From: Otis tarda
Taxonomy: Eukaryota; Chordata; Aves; Otidiformes; Otididae
DNA length: 64,000 nt
Assembly: GCA_026413225.1 (NCBI GenBank)
Contig: CM048552.1
Location: 194,197,553 to 194,261,552, forward strand
Reading direction: 5' to 3'
Of this stretch, positions 48,089-62,397 are shown piece by piece. A program made the translations under genes and the position numbers. The first letter of the stretch is position 1. The number at the start of each line of letters is the position of its first letter. Below the pieces are notes generated by a model. The model was given only the letters and a program-made list of their open reading frames with translations. It did no database searches and was not told the origin of the DNA.

Positions 48089-51000
48089 CCAGTGATTTCC
48101 TGTGGACAGTGTTAGACCTCTTCCAGTCTGGCTTCTTTTTTACTTTCATTTTCATAGCCATCTTCTCTTCACTTGAAAGGAAGTCAGGGAACAAAGTCAG
48201 ATTCATCCTTCAAGGTTCAGCTGCTGAAGAGTGCTCCTGAAGAGTGGTCCATAACATTTATTGCTGCTTCCTTCCTTCCCTGTTCCTCAGCCCATCACAG
48301 CCTTGATGTCCCTCTGAATAATGGCATACCCTGTCCCAGTTCGCTTCAGCCACACTGAACTGACTTGAAGGATGCAGCTGAAGTCATAAGCCACTTTGAA
48401 CCGTTGCTATGCTGCTGTCATGTGGGATGAAGATACTCCATTCGTTTATGGTGCCTATTACTGTTCTTTTCTAGAAGGAAACAAAAGTCCAGTGTCTCCA
48501 AGTGTATGCTGGAAACATGGCTAGACTTCACGAGTACCTGCCTGTAGCATCTGTTATAGACAGCATGATATAACCCAAGGCCTGTATCTGTTTTGCTGAT
48601 TGTTGGTCTCTCCAACAGATGAACAGAACACATATAAGCTTGCAAGTTTCTAGGCTACTAGCCCTAGACTACTATTTCCCTCTCACATAACCAACACACG
48701 TCATTGGAGACTAATCTCATTCTAGATCTGGGGAAAAGAAGAGAAGAAACAAGCTATATGTTTCTTCTATATAATGTATAATGTACATATAATGTACCAG
48801 AGCTATAATGTAATGCAGTGCATCAACTCTGTCTTGCAAGAGAGGCTTGAGAAACACACATAAGGACTTTGATAAGACCACACTGGAAAATCCTTACCAA
48901 CCACCCTTTCTGGTCTTAAGTGCTAGCCATGTTATCCCGGCAATGAACCACCACCTTGACAGCGATTCTTTAGGACACGTGACTTTAAACTACCTTCAGA
49001 ACCCACAGATCATCTTCATGGCAGAACGGCAAGTTGGTACCCAGCTGCTTACATCTGTGCCCACAACTTGGCTTGTGAGTGGTCCCAGAGGACTTACTTT
49101 CTGGGGTCTTTGCATAGGACCCTTCCAGCTTTGCGCTTGAAGGTTTTTCAGAGCATGATATGTGTGCAAAGGCGTGATTTATGCTTATCTGGGGAAATAA
49201 AAAACACTGTCACAACACCTTAAGGATCATCTTAATTATTTACAAATGCAGAAATTCAAAGCACCTAGAATTTAAAGTGCCTCTTTGTACTTAGCAGTTT
49301 TGATCTCAGGTCTGTTGCTCCCTTGTCCTTATCCTGCACATAGCCAATTAATTAAGACAGACACATCAGATTTCTTCCTTGCCATGTCAAAAGAAAAAGC
49401 TGTATGTCAAACTCTCTTACTCCTGCAGATGAAGGATTTGATACTCAAGCAGCCAGCTAGACACATATGTAAGCTTGAAACATCTGTTTTTACACTGGTG
49501 ATTGACAGCACATACATTTCTTCCTAACTAATATTGTCTGCATAGTCATCAAATCAGTTGCATCTGCCAATATGCTGTGCATTGCATGTCCTCCTTGCTG
49601 CTGAACAGTGTCAGAGCGTAGGCACCTCAACCTCTGGTCATCACTTCAAACACTTCATATCCTGGGAACATCTTCAGTGACTTGCACGTGCCTCTTGAAA
49701 GAGCATAGGTCTGGATCCTGTGTTGTTTGGATTTGTTGTCAATGAAAATGCGCTGAAATTTCTTTTCTCTAGTACTCATGTGGCTGACAGGGAGGCTAAA
49801 TCTGGGTATGACAGCATGCTTGACTGCTAGTATTAAATACGATACCTCCAGGCCCTGATGTGTTGCTCCTTGTGCTATTTAGGAAGGTTATTAAACTATC
49901 CACCAAAACATCTGAGGAGTATTCTTAATTCTAGGAAAAGAAGGGGGTCTGTCTCACGCAGGCATGAATTAGTCATTCCTGTTCCATCACTACAGAGGGC
50001 ATGGCAGAAGGAAGGGGAAATCTGGCAGGAGCATTGCCTTCCTCGGCTTGCTGTGAGCACAAAGACAGTGTGATCCAGGATATGTCACCTGGAGAAAGTC
50101 CTCCTGGCCAGAGCCTCAGAAAGAGGGACAAAGGTCCTTCCTTAGATTAATCTTGTCTTAGTATACATGAGAGGGGCCCTAAAGCAATTCTCATGTGCAC
50201 TGCAGGCTAGCAGGTAAGAGGGGTTGCTCTGTCATCCAGGAGTTATTAGAAGAGAGAAAATTTTCTTGTTTGGGGAACTTAGCAGTCTCCCAGGTAGGAG
50301 ACTCATGTTTTTCTGCCTGCTGATATGCCTTCTGTCTCATCTGTGAAGAGAAAATATTAGCACCCTCTTGGGCATATATTTGTGATAGAGTTTGCGGTTA
50401 AGAACAGAACTGAAGCTGGGATGTCAGAGTCTTGGCATCTCTCGGATACAGAGCAATGGGTTTTCTGCTGCTGCGTGGACCAGTACGGGGTGAGCAATGC
50501 TCCCCTTCTCAGACAGGGTTTAGCCCGTGGCCTCACTCGCTGGGCTGGCAGCACCAAAACAGCCTCTCTGTGGCATGCATCTATGACAAAGTGCGCATAG
50601 CGTTGGGGATAGCTAGCCAGGTGAGAAAGCAGGCTTGGCACAACGGCTGACCTTGTCAGAAAAGACCCTCAAACAAATCCTCAGATGAAGAGTAAATATA
50701 ATCTCTTGATAACAAAATCTCACAGGAATTAGTCAGATTCATCTGGAATTATGGGGCAGGAAGCATTTGCTCTGCTGTGATTCAGTTAAATAATGATCTG
50801 TACCAGCTGCTGTAAACTGGGTGAGTTCACTTCTTTGATTCAGTTATGCCTACGCACTTTGGAGTCAGCATCCTTCTCCTGTGCAGAGCTATCTTCAGAA
50901 AGTTTCTCACTCGCATGGGGCTGCGGGAGCTTGCCTGCTGGCAGCGGTGGCTGCGCTGCCCCACAGCCCACTGTTCGTGTGGGCACTGCCTCCCACCCTG

Positions 51001-51151
51001 CCCGTCGTGCATGGATAAAACACAATATACCCAGAGGCAAGAGCCTCTGTAGGCTCACAAACTAAGTCTCCCTTAAAATCTTGTCTTTGCTCCGATGGCT
51101 TCAAAACTCTGGGCAATATTTGAGCTGCTGACGTGCTGCATCACCACCTCC
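48089..51151. other. intergenic DNA, no gene seen
   Basis: A cluster of TATAATGTA words lies at 48770-48812. No exon or further repeat recognised. Confidence 0.6.
48770..48812. repeat. four TATAATGTA words
   Basis: Copies at 48770, 48777, 48788 and 48804, partly overlapping. Probably low-complexity sequence. Confidence 0.7.
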
Positions 51152-52275
51152 TGTGTATTGAAGGTTGTCCCAGTGTCTCTCTGCCTTAATTTAGCCCCAC
51201 TCGGGCCCAGACTATGCAGTCTCTTGCTCACTTTCCTCATCCTCCAAGGCAACAGGGAAATATAATGTAACAAAAAATGGCTCAAGGTTTGAGATAAGGA
51301 CAGGGAGAGATTCTTAAAGTTATCATTACAGGCAAAACAGACTTGACTTGGGGAAAACCATTTGTTTATTGTTAAAACCAAAGCAGGATAATGAGAAAGA
51401 GAGCAAGACAACTTCCCCTGACCCCTCCATCTTTCTGGGCTTAACTTTATGTTCAACTGTCTCTACCATCTTTCCCCCTCCCACCCGAGCAGCACAGAGA
51501 GGAATAGGGAATGGGGGTTATGGTCTGTTTATCACTTGTCACTTTACATCGCTGCTTCCTCATCAGGGGAAGAACTCCTCACATTCCTCCCATGTTCCAC
51601 CGTGGGGTCCCTCCTGAGCTGCTCCAGTGTGGGTTGTTTTTCCACAAGGTGCAGTCCTTCTGGAACGGCTGCCCCAGCACGGGCCCTCCACAGGCCACAG
51701 CTTCCTTCAGGCATCCGCCTGCCCCAGCATAGGGTCCTCCACAGGCTGCAGGTGGATCTCTGCTCCTCCACAGTCATCACCAGAGGCAGCAGGGGAATGT
51801 CGGCGGGAAGCCGCATTACTCCTCTGCCTCCTTCTTCATTGATCTTGGCATCTGCAGTTGTTCCTCTCACAAGAAATTTTTCACAACACGTAGGCAGATG
51901 CCTCTGAGGATCTCATTCACATCTCATCTCCTCTCCACTTCTTGCAGCCGAGCCCGGCTGAATTGGGCTCAGTTGGCCGCCGAGCAGGAGGCCAGAGGGT
52001 GAGGACCGCAAGGCCCACAAGGCTCGCACCTCCCCCTCTCTGGCCCCGCTCCAGCTTCTTCACATCTTCTTCTTTTTTATTTTTCCCCTTCTTAAATACA
52101 TTATTGCAAAGGCATTATCAGGGAACATTTTGCCATCAATTATCTCGGCCCTGGCCAGCAGTGGGTCTACTCTAGGCCTGGTCAAGTCCACTGGACAAAG
52201 GGGAAACAACTTGTAGCAGCTTCTTGCATAAGCTGCCACTGTAGCCCCCTCCCCTCAATAAACAAAACCAACACA
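51152..52275 (-). mobile_element. fossil endogenous retrovirus LTR (probably solo)
   Basis: On the minus strand the block starts near 52275 (TGTGTTGG), has a TATTTAAG box and a long middle of degenerate repeats of the 'CTCCAGTGTGGG..CTGCAG' type. It then carries an AATAAA signal before the 'CCCCAAGTCAAGTCTGTTTTGCC' stretch (split here: CCCCAAGTCAAG, TCTGTTTTGCC) and ends near 51152. This order matches from memory a common avian LTR family, likely ERVL-like. No gag, pol or env sequence flanks it, so it looks like a solo LTR. It is well diverged and inactive, of moderate to old age. The ends are approximate. Confidence 0.75.
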
Positions 52276-55200
52276 CTCTCTCAGCTCCACACCTTGCCAA
52301 GAGATCTGCCATCTCCCACTACGTCCTGGGGCACTGAGCACCTTGGGACTGTGTCTCTGCACCACCAGTGAGATGGGGGCTGTGGTGAGAGCTCACAGCC
52401 GGGTGGTTGGGTTTTACATAGGCTGAGCTCATTCTTATATTACTACTGCATTAACCCATGGACTAATAATTGATAGCTGTCTGCATTGACAGGCTGGAGA
52501 GGGGGTTGGTTTGTTTTAGCCTCTATCACCAAAGTATCTTTTTTCAAGATTTCATCCTCTTCTGTTTTTTCTAGTCACTTAGCTGCAGTCTCAGTCCTCC
52601 TCCAGTCTGTGGGGCTGATGGATAGTCACCTCTTTCAAGAATGACATGTACTTTCCTAAGGCATCTTTCACACATGGAGATGTTCTCTTTACATGCAGAC
52701 TCCCTGCTACTAGAGGGAGAACACCCTAGGGGAAGGTCTGCACTAATAGATATTGCACACCCCAGACGCAGACAGAGGTCGTTTCAATTTGCTAGGTAGG
52801 CTCGACCGTCCAGGCAGGACAAAGAAGTTATTGCTGTCTAGACCTGTCTATTTTGGGTCCCTGTGACATGTACCATGCGTAGATGTTACACTTCACAGAC
52901 ACTTCTGCCAAACTTACTGACATCGCAGCAGTTCGAAGGGGCACTGATGATTTTTATTGTGCTTTCCAGTTAGGAGTTAGGATGTCTTTCATAAACCTTG
53001 AAGGAGGAGAAACATAGCAGTAAATAGCTTCAGGTTCTGGTCTTCTTTTGTTCTTGATTTTAACAGCTCCTGTCCTAATTATAATCATTCACCATATGAT
53101 TTTAAAGCAATTAAGAATTGACTGTAATGCATGCAGATTACTGATCTCTTTGTCATACACAAAATTCATTCACTCTGCTAGCAATTTCAGACACTAAACT
53201 TCAGCTTGTGACTCACAGCTTTGCGTAAATGATTCTACAATAAAACCTGTGAAATAGTAAACCTTCGGTAAACATTTTTCTTTAACATGTTCTTCAATAT
53301 TATTACTCCTTATAAGGACTCTTTGCCAGCGGAAAAGAAAACACTCCCACACAAACATGGGCAATTTAACTGGAGACCTTTTATGAGGTAGGTGATTGTT
53401 TTATACCTTAGCAGATATTTATTGTGAATTACACTTAGTTACAGCAAAATTATCATGTGGGCAGAGATGCACTAGGGAAGCTGAGAGCAAAGCCTCAGCA
53501 GATTCCCTGTCCAAGAGTCACTGGGTCATTTCCTTAGATGCTGTGTGCGAACTGGTTCAGGTCTAGTAACAGTGGCTGGAAGATGTAGCCCAGGAGGAGA
53601 AGCTGTCAAGACACAGACCATTCCATAAAAATTAGAGGCCTGTCCAAAACCACATACTGTTCATAAACCAGACCAAATCAGTCAAAACAATGAGAAGGCT
53701 TGCTTTGCAATCAGTAAAGTAGACTTAAGCCTGATGAAATAATTGAAAACTTCATGGAAATCTAAATGTCCTTCCCAAAACTTGGTCAGCTTTACTAGAT
53801 TATTCAAAACAATTTCAGACAAGACTGCCAGGGTCTCCTCTCAGACCATTCAATATACCAACACTGGCAAAATTGCTCTCCAATATCAGGGAAGCAGCAG
53901 ATCCATTATATATCCACAAAGGCCATTTATCTGGAATTTATGGACATCCGGGAGCCCGGGAAGCCAGCCTGAAAACTCAGAACATTACTGCCCAAAGCGG
54001 TGGGCAACCATCCAAATCAACAGGGACTGATAGTTTGACAGAGAAATGTTACAGCTGGTGACACTGTCAGGAGAGGGAACCGACCTCAAAACCAGCAGTT
54101 GAAGTTACGCCATGCATTTTGGGTTGCAGAATTAGACCAGGCAATTCCTATGGCTTTATCATTGCCTGCCCAATACTCCTTTCAGCAGAGTTGTGATGAT
54201 AAATTTACTCAGTTTCATAAAACATCAGATACAATTGCTTGCTCATGAACCACATTGTGGCTCTTCTACAGCAGAAACTGGTTTCCAGCAGGCAAAACGT
54301 GTGCTAATTAACAGCATCATCTCTGGGAAGCCTGTGAACACCAAGATCAGCCCCACTGACCAGAGTGCTCAATACCCAGCTCTGAAACAACTGTGTTGTC
54401 CATCCCACTTCTGAAAGCTAGCTTTGTTCTTTTTGTACTTACTGATATGAGCCTCAGCATTTGAGGCTTAATTCATATCAAAACAAAGTCTTACTGGCTC
54501 CAGAGAGGGCCAAGCCAGGCCCACAATGGTGGGAATTCTTTATTTTATGGAGAGTAAGTGTGCAGCTGCATCGCAAATGCTGGAGTTGTTAGCAAACAAT
54601 GAATTAGTTCTATTTTAGCTCCCCATAATAAAGATCTTGCAGCAGTGCAATAAGGGAGAGGAAACATAAGAGCCACTTGGAACGGAACAACAGCACTACA
54701 GAGTGAATGGAGCCTTTATCAAATAGCAGTCCAACAAAAACAGGATTCCAGGACTGTGGCAGAGGAGCAGCAGCTCGGTAGCATGCAGCCCTACACCTAT
54801 ACCTTCAGGCAATTGCATAAGCTAAGATGTCACAGGACCAATGCTGTTAATCTAAGGTGACCATTATGGAGACAAAGGGTAGGACGACTCTGTGTGCCAC
54901 AGATTTGCCAATTTGCCATCAACAAACAGCTCAAAAGATCCTGGCCTGCTCTTGTTTTGGTGTTCTGGGTGTGCACGCTCGCTGGCAGGGAGCAGCAAGA
55001 GCAAGGGCTCAGCAGAACTGAACTTAAATACAGTCCTTGAGCAATGGCAAGGTGACACTCAGGGTCCTGACGCTCACCCCACAGATGTCCCCAGAATTAA
55101 GTAGATATCATTTTAGCAAAGGCGCCATTCTCCTGCCTTGCTTACAGAGAGAGTGTCTGGAAAAGAGAGAGGGACAACTGTGCAATGCCAGTGTGTTACA

Positions 55201-55563
55201 GGGAAACACCTGTCGAAGTGCTGGTAGCCAAACAGTGGGTGCATGAGGTACTGCCATGGACAGCAATTACTGATTTTACGGAGTCAAATAGAATTTGGTG
55301 GGACTTGCCCACAAGACAGGAGGTCCTGGAGACAGATCCAGGCATTACTGTAGTCGTACCATGTATTTGGTGGTACCCATTTCAACCTCAAAGGCAACTG
55401 TGACCAAAGTGTCCATGACTTGGCATCATCTTAGCCCTCCCCATGTTTCTGACAGCTCTAGCTAAGTTTTTCTACTGCTGTGTTCTAAAGATTTGCTAGG
55501 AAGGACACAAAGCAACCCAGGGAAAAGTGCAGTTCAGACAATTAACACATCAAACAGACTGTA

Positions 55564-55597
55564 TGTCTGTCTGTCTGTCCATCCATCCATCCATCCC
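55564..55597. repeat. (TGTC)n-(CATC)n compound microsatellite
   Basis: About four TGTC units run straight into about four CATC units. Confidence 0.9.
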
Positions 55598-57535
55598 TTC
55601 TTTCTCAGGGATAGTCTACAGAAAGGGGCATGGTTGAATAGTGTCAGTCAGGAGATTGAGACAGTTGGTCATCTGGGACTTCCCTTGTCCTCTGACTTCC
55701 ACCCCTTTCCTTTGCATCCCGAGCAGAAGTTGAACTCCACTGGTACTTTCATTCAAGCACAAGTAACTCTTACAAGGCCATGCTTGGCACAGGCTGTCCA
55801 TGTCCATGACCCCATACAAGGGAGCTAGAGTAAGAACTTGCTACCTTTGTCTAAGAAATAGGTGTCTTTGCTGGCCAAGGCCTACACTTGTTTATATGAA
55901 AAACACATAAACAAGTGGACTAAAAGTGTAAGAACAAGCAGTCTTAAAGGATGTACCTACGCTACTGAGTAAAAGAGAGCCAGAGAGAGAGCTCAAGCAC
56001 TGGATCACCCACGTGGTTGTCTACACTCTGAGCTCACTCCTTGGCTCCAATTTGGATCTTTTCAACTAGCTCTTTCCAAGATAAATTTGCTACAGAAGGA
56101 CTAGCCCTGAGTAGCGTGGCAGTCAGGCTGGGGGTCCACCTCCAACAGTATTTAGTTTCCAGAAATACTAGTTTAGTCTGTGCTGTATTTACCAGTATGG
56201 ACAAAGCCATGCAGATGCTGAGTATTCAGTACATGGATAGCTGGTCAATCCTCAGGCCATTAGCATATCCTTAGACGTCCAGATCAAAAAAGGGGTTCAT
56301 GATCACATGAAGTAGGATTTGAAGTTGCTCCCGATCCTGGAACTAGAATAGAGTTGAAAGCCTGCAAATGAATCAAGAAGTACGGATAGAGGGGAGGTTA
56401 TGTGCATAAAAGTTTGAGAAGCAGTGATTCAATCCTAAATAGGACTTACCAGGTTTTCTGGGCTGAAAGTAAATGTATTGCTGTATAAGGACATGTGTGC
56501 AGTGTTTCCCATCCCTGACTTCCGAATATAATTTTATCAAGTCAAAGGCAACTTGGGCTCATCCTTTTGTTCCACTGGGAACAAAAAATGAGGTGAGTAG
56601 TTATCATATAACGTTTCCTTCTGTTCAGGAGAGATTTTTCAGCAGGTGGTTGGTTTAGCTGTGCTCCGCTGCCCAAAATGCAAAGCTGGAAATGGCAAAC
56701 CCCAGTTTGAACCTTGACTTCTTCTTTGGTGCCTCAGGCAGTATCTTTAGTGTGTTCCCCAGGAATCGGGAGTTAGACAATTTTGGAAAGTTCAGTTGCT
56801 GGCAGCCAGTAAGACCCAGAGGAGCATCTCTTCTGCATGGAAAAGTCCTCCTCCTTCTTCTTTGTATGTGTTTAGGGTTTTTTCTCTTCATCCTTTTAGT
56901 ATTGCCCCTATGAAACAGAACATAGTGATACTTTGCTCACCTCTATGGCATCTTTTGGATGACTAAGAAGCACAGTGTGTAATTTTATGACTTACAAGAT
57001 AAAGAGGGAAGGGCAGAGCTCTACCACCTGCTACTGTACTTAAAGCTGTAATTGTGTGTAAGTACTAGTAAATATCAAGGCCATCTTTGGGACCAACTAT
57101 GTGTAATGGCTCTTCTTGCTATATTCCATTTGTCCAGTAGAACATAATGGCTAAATCAATGTAAAGTGTCATGCATTTCTTTTTTTCTGCTCTCCCTGGA
57201 GCTGTTCTTTCCAGTTATGTATGTTCAGCTTTGATCTCCAGAAAAATCAATGAAGATTTAGTTGTTCTCAAAAAACCCCAAGCTAAACATTTAAAGCATT
57301 TTCTGTCATCTTGGTGTGGCATATGTAATCTCTCTCCCTCTGAGGTTGCCACAAAGAGCACCCAACTCAGCAAGCTTTTGTGAATTCAGCAGTAGCATGA
57401 AAACAGGTTTATACTGAAAGGTTGTTTTTCTTGAGTCTCATTCTTAACCATAACCAGTGAAATTGTTTTTACTTGTATTTTCATTAAAAAACCATTACCA
57501 CTTTGTTGTTTCTGAAAAATAAAGGCAGTTTTCAC

Positions 57536-57578
57536 AAAAAAAAAAAAGAAAGAAAAAAGAAAAAAAAAAAAGAAAAAG
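57536..57578. repeat. A-rich low-complexity tract
   Basis: Runs of A broken by single G residues. No retroposon body recognised next to it. Confidence 0.9.
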
Positions 57579-60500
57579 AGCTGACCTATGTATCCATGCT
57601 CTGACATTCTCTCTGTGTCAAATCCTGGCTTTTCAGTTCACTTTTACACATGGCTGTGAACACAACACTGATGCTCATGATGCAATCAGCCAGTGACTGC
57701 AAGAAGACATGGCATAGCTATCAGACTATGTAGGAGTAGTCTGAAAATAATAAAAAATGAGAAAGCACATTAAGTGCAAACCAAAATTTATCTATGTCTA
57801 TACAAAAGAAATCTTTACAAAAGATTTAGGAATACATTTGTAATAAAACCTTCATTTTGGTACTTAGGTCTTCGTAGTGGCTCTTACCTCCGGTACAAAC
57901 TTCTGTGCTTTTCTAAAGGTCAGATACCACAGCCAGTAAAACAATGCCTTACTTCTCAAGCAGCCTTGAGAAGTGCTAAGATTTGATGCCCTAAAATGTA
58001 ATTCTGCTCTTGTTACAGATAACGATTTTCAGGAATCATGCAACATTGTGAGAAAATCTATCTGCAAAGCGTAGCAGGGGTCTTGGAGATTAAAGGCTTT
58101 GCACCGCGAAAGGTTTGGCATCACAGCTAATGGGCCAGCCACTCAGTGAAGCAGGTGGGGAAGCTGAGCAATCCAGGGTGACTGAAGCAAGTCTCTACCA
58201 TTTTGGAAAGTACTTGGCTCTGATTTTAGCAGCTCCAATACCAAAGCTGTCTGGATGTTGGAAAGGCAAAACATCTGCTTAGGAGCACCAGAGTTTCAAC
58301 AAGTAGAAGGTAAAAACTGAAAAGTACCTTCCCAGGGCCCCTTGACCCATTCCTCTCACTGAATTATCCTTCCCGTGGGTTGTGTGGAGGTTTGGGAGGT
58401 TTTGCTTTGAAACAGAAGCAGATCGAAGCAGGTTTGACAGTCCAGTTGGACCAGTTGCTTGCGCTTCTTATGAGGAGGAAGGAAAGAAGCCAAATCCTCC
58501 TGCGGCATGTGGGTGTATGGCCAAACCAGCTGTTTTGTTACTGACATTACCAACCAGGCAAGATGCTCAGTGTAGCCATTACAGCACTAATCACACCCTC
58601 CGTGCCCCAAGCACCCTCGGGTCCCTCGGCACAGGGCATGGTGTCAGCATGGGGTATGCGTGGGTCTGGTAGGAGGAAAACAATGTGTATTCCCGTTTTT
58701 GAAAAAAAAACAAAACAAAACACTCTCTTTCTCTGCAGCTGCTTGGAAAATGATGTCATCAAGACCGTTTCACTGCTTTAAGTGGAAAATGTTTGTGTCA
58801 AGCATCTTCTCCACTGCTTGTGTAAAGATGCAGCGTGGGGGCTGGAGAGCTCCGGGAACCGGCACACCACCATCATCACCGCTTGCTCTTGGCAGCGGCT
58901 TAGTCAGCGGAGGAGGCAGAGGGGAGCTCAGGAACTGAAAAGGTTTCTTCCAATGCCACTCATCAAACATGATGTCCTTGCAGGGTGTTTGCAGTGGGCA
59001 GATGAGCTAGGAAATTAGGTTGGAGGATATGTGGTGTTCGCCTCTGCAGGGAAGCTACGGTGAAATAGCCCACGTCAGCTTTTCCCAGTTTATCTCACTC
59101 TCTCTCCCAGCTTCTCTGGCTCAGCTGCGCACCAGCAGTCACACTGCAGAAATCTCCTAGCACTTTTCTTAAAAGCCATAAGCCAGCTGCAAGTTACCTG
59201 GTGTCTTCAAAGTAATGCAGGAAGTTAAACCAGCAAATTACCCACATTCTCTCCTCCTCTGACTAGCAGAAATTTCTGGAGGGCAAATTGAAGCAGCCCA
59301 GGTGTGTGGGCCACCATATCCTACTGACAGAGAGAGGCAAGTCTGGGCTCCACAGGCCCAGCCCTGCCAAAACCAGGCAGCAGCTGCATATCGCGGGTGG
59401 CTCTGGAGGAGGGGTCAGGCACACAGGAGTTGGAAACACGGTGTTTGAGATCGCCTAATGCAACTGGGGCTTCTGAAGAGAAAAAGACAGGAGATGCATT
59501 AGCAGAGGATGACAGCACCTCCTTCCTGCCTGGCTGGAGCATCCATCACCCATTTATGCCACTGCATCAGAGACAAACCCAATTACCTGCTTACCCATCA
59601 GCTCCTCTGTTCATCTCCTTCTCCAGAAAAAAAAAAAAAATTCACACCAACCTATGTGGCAAACAACATCACTAGCACCCCAATAGCTCATGCTGGGGGG
59701 TGACCGGAGGACAGGGCACCCAGCCCTGCCCTGCGAGGGGAGCAGGGACAGGGATAGGGACAGGGATGGGCAGGGAGTGCAGCTGGGCTCCACTGCCCTG
59801 CACCCCACCACAGAGGACCAGGGGTTGTCCTCAGCAGGGCTGGAGCAAATGCCCCTGCTTGGTGAGGAGCTCAGCAGAAAATGTTGTGCACACATAGAAC
59901 TCAACAGACGTTTAACACAGCTCTATTCCATGCACAAAACCAGTAAGCTAGGCATTCATTACATAATGCTAACAAGGGGAGAATATTTATTTATTATGTG
60001 CTGGAAAACAGGAAAAAACAGCTTTTACTTTTCAAAAGACCCTGTAACTTTCTCCTGTGCTCCCTTTTGTGCTTGGCCTGAGCTGACACATGCCGGTCTC
60101 TGTGGATTGGAGCCAGCCAGCAAAATCCCCATGTTGGGCTGCTATGCAGCCAAGGGTACTCCCTGCAGCAGCTATACATCCTGCTAAGGTGCCTGGTGAT
60201 TCCTGGGCTTGGTGTTAGCCTGTGCATGGAGGCAACTACGACTCAGAAAGACTTTTTTGAGTGTTAGAAATTTCTGGTTGGGATGGACTCTGGGGTAGGA
60301 GCTGTTCCCATGTCATTGATCCTATGGTGCTTACTGAGCTCATTTTAGGAGACAGGACTAAGGCTCACATCCCACCTTCTTTAGAGGCTTGTTTCTCTGA
60401 GTCAGTGCTAAGGCCGTGTCAGTAGCTCCTGTCCTGTCGATTCAACCTCCTCCAGGCAGCGACCCGCAGCTCAGGCTCGCACCCACGAGGTTTCTTCTTC

Positions 60501-60865
60501 CTGCAGGTTTCCTTCCTCTGACGCCTTTTGCTTTGGCTCTCCCAGCTGAACGCAACCTTCTGCCTGGTGTTGCTTGATAGCAAGAAGGGCCTGGTTCAAA
60601 TTAGAGCTGTTGCTAGTAACAACTTGCTCAAGCACAGCCCCGGGAAGATTAAACAAAGCTGTCCAAGTCCCCAGTGAGCAATATTTTCTCTGAGTATAAG
60701 GGATGAATCAAGGCGCTCAACAATCCTGGAAGAAGAAAAGGGCAACAGGAAAGCAAGCAGGGTGACGCACAGTAACCAGCACAGCCAGCCCCTGTCTGGA
60801 GCTCCCAGAAGGATCCTCTCAAGAGCCTCAGCTCCCAGGTTTCTATGAGCTGATGACTTTTGCTA

Positions 60866-60915
60866 GAATAGAATAGAATAGAATAGAATAGAATAGAATA
60901 GAATAGAATAGAATA
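60866..60915. repeat. (GAATA)10 microsatellite
   Basis: Ten perfect five-base units at the 3' end of a CR1 fragment. Confidence 0.97.
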
Positions 60916-60970
60916 TTTCAGTTGGAAGGGATCTACAAAGATCATCTAGTCCAAGTCACACCATGGAACT
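60866..60970 (-). mobile_element. CR1 LINE 3' end with expanded terminal repeat
   Basis: Antisense CR1 tail ('gttggaagggatctacaaag', 'atcatctagtccaag') preceded by ten GAATA units, which read TATTC on the CR1 strand. The microsatellite sits exactly where the CR1 terminal repeat belongs. The body is cut off after about 55 bases. Confidence 0.9.
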
Positions 60971-62397
60971 TGTACTCTGAATGCAAAAATATGTAACATT
61001 AAAAATAATTTAGAAAAATTAATAAGAAAAGAAATCTGGCTTGCCTTTCTGGAGGGTTTCTGTTGAAGAAAGCTGCATTTTCTTGAGAGTAGCAGTAATG
61101 GTTGCATGAATGTATTATTCAGGCAGGAGAAATGCTGTCAGTGTTTTTCAGTAATAAAATTTTCTCTCAGTCCACCTGCTTGTAGATAGATTATAGTGTT
61201 CATGATCAGGAGCAGAAAGGAAAAGTAAGACATACAAGAAATATAAGCCTTCCAAGTTTCCATTCCCTTTGGGAAATCTTTCATGAAGGAGTTTGCTGCA
61301 ATAAAGTATCCTAAGGACAAAAATTATTGTCCTGATATTTCCCCATTTTAAATGTCAGGCTTGGCTGAAGCTTTTGGAAAGAGCAGGGTGGGCAGCATGG
61401 CGGGGGCAGCCCCTGCCCTCGTAGGGCTGGCAGCCCTCGTAGCCTCCCCTGGGAGCCGAGCTGCATGCAGAGCCCCAGGGCTTTCCTCTCCTGTGAGTAC
61501 AGAGCCCCGCATCCCATGTTTGATAATGTCTGATGAGGTGGTTCAGTGTCTCCATTTTAGACACTGCTGAACTGGAGACAGAGAAAGTCTCCTGACCAGA
61601 GGACCACAGACCACAGCTCTGCTGCTTTTCGACAGTGGGGAGACTGAAAAGGAGTTACTATTGAGAGTGGAAATTATGACAATGAAACCAGATTTCTGCT
61701 AATATTTGCTGGGTGATTCCCTAAATTAAATGTCCCTCAGTAGTGTCCAAGCCATAACTGATGATCACACATGAGGGTATGGGTTCCCCCTGAGATGGGA
61801 GCTGCTCCAGCAGCCAAAGAGAGGCTGCTGGATCCATCCCCCCAGCAATAATCCCAATGCCAGTCAAGGGCAGCCTTGCCAAGGGAAAACTTATTCTGAT
61901 TTACTTTTCCAGATCATGTTCGGCAGCACGCCCTTGCCATGCATCACTGAGTGCTCCGGGAAGGCTGTCTGATGGGTCGGTGGGCAGCCTTCAGCCCTCT
62001 TGGGGAGGATAACGGGTGTTTCTCCCAGGAGCTCGTGCTGTCATAGGCACCCACTTGCCTGGCTCCAAAGTATTTCAAGCCATGAAGAGATGGAGCTCCT
62101 GATAATGAAGGAATGAAATGCATTTCTCCAGCCTGGAAAATGGGAGGGTTGGGGAGGGTCCTTGAAGATCTGATTGTGTGGAGAAAAGAGCTGAAATGGG
62201 CAGAGACTCACAGCTGAACAAAGCAGGTGGTACACTGAAGAGATGACAGAAAGCTGGAGCTGAGCAGGGCTCAGGAACTTGTCCAGCTTTGCCAGACCCA
62301 GAGCATGAACACCTAACCCCACTGCCCTCTTCTTTCTTCTTTTATATATATATCTCTAGACTGTTCTTAAAAGTTCTAAAGGGTGAGATTTTATGGG
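60971..62397. other. intergenic DNA, no gene seen
   Basis: No exon or clear repeat. A MIR-like patch near 61545 was not convincing. Confidence 0.6.

Larger units (their letters stand above)
52276..60864. other. intergenic DNA, no gene seen
   Basis: Simple repeats at 55564-55597 and 57536-57578. No exon of a known family recognised on either strand. Confidence 0.6.

Noticed and set aside
48770-48812. TATAATGTA cluster as a promoter array
   Set aside because: Low-complexity AT-rich sequence with no gene downstream.
61540-61615. Patch resembling a MIR SINE ('ccattttagacactgctgaa')
   Set aside because: Too short and too diverged; the tRNA-like head and the core are not visible.
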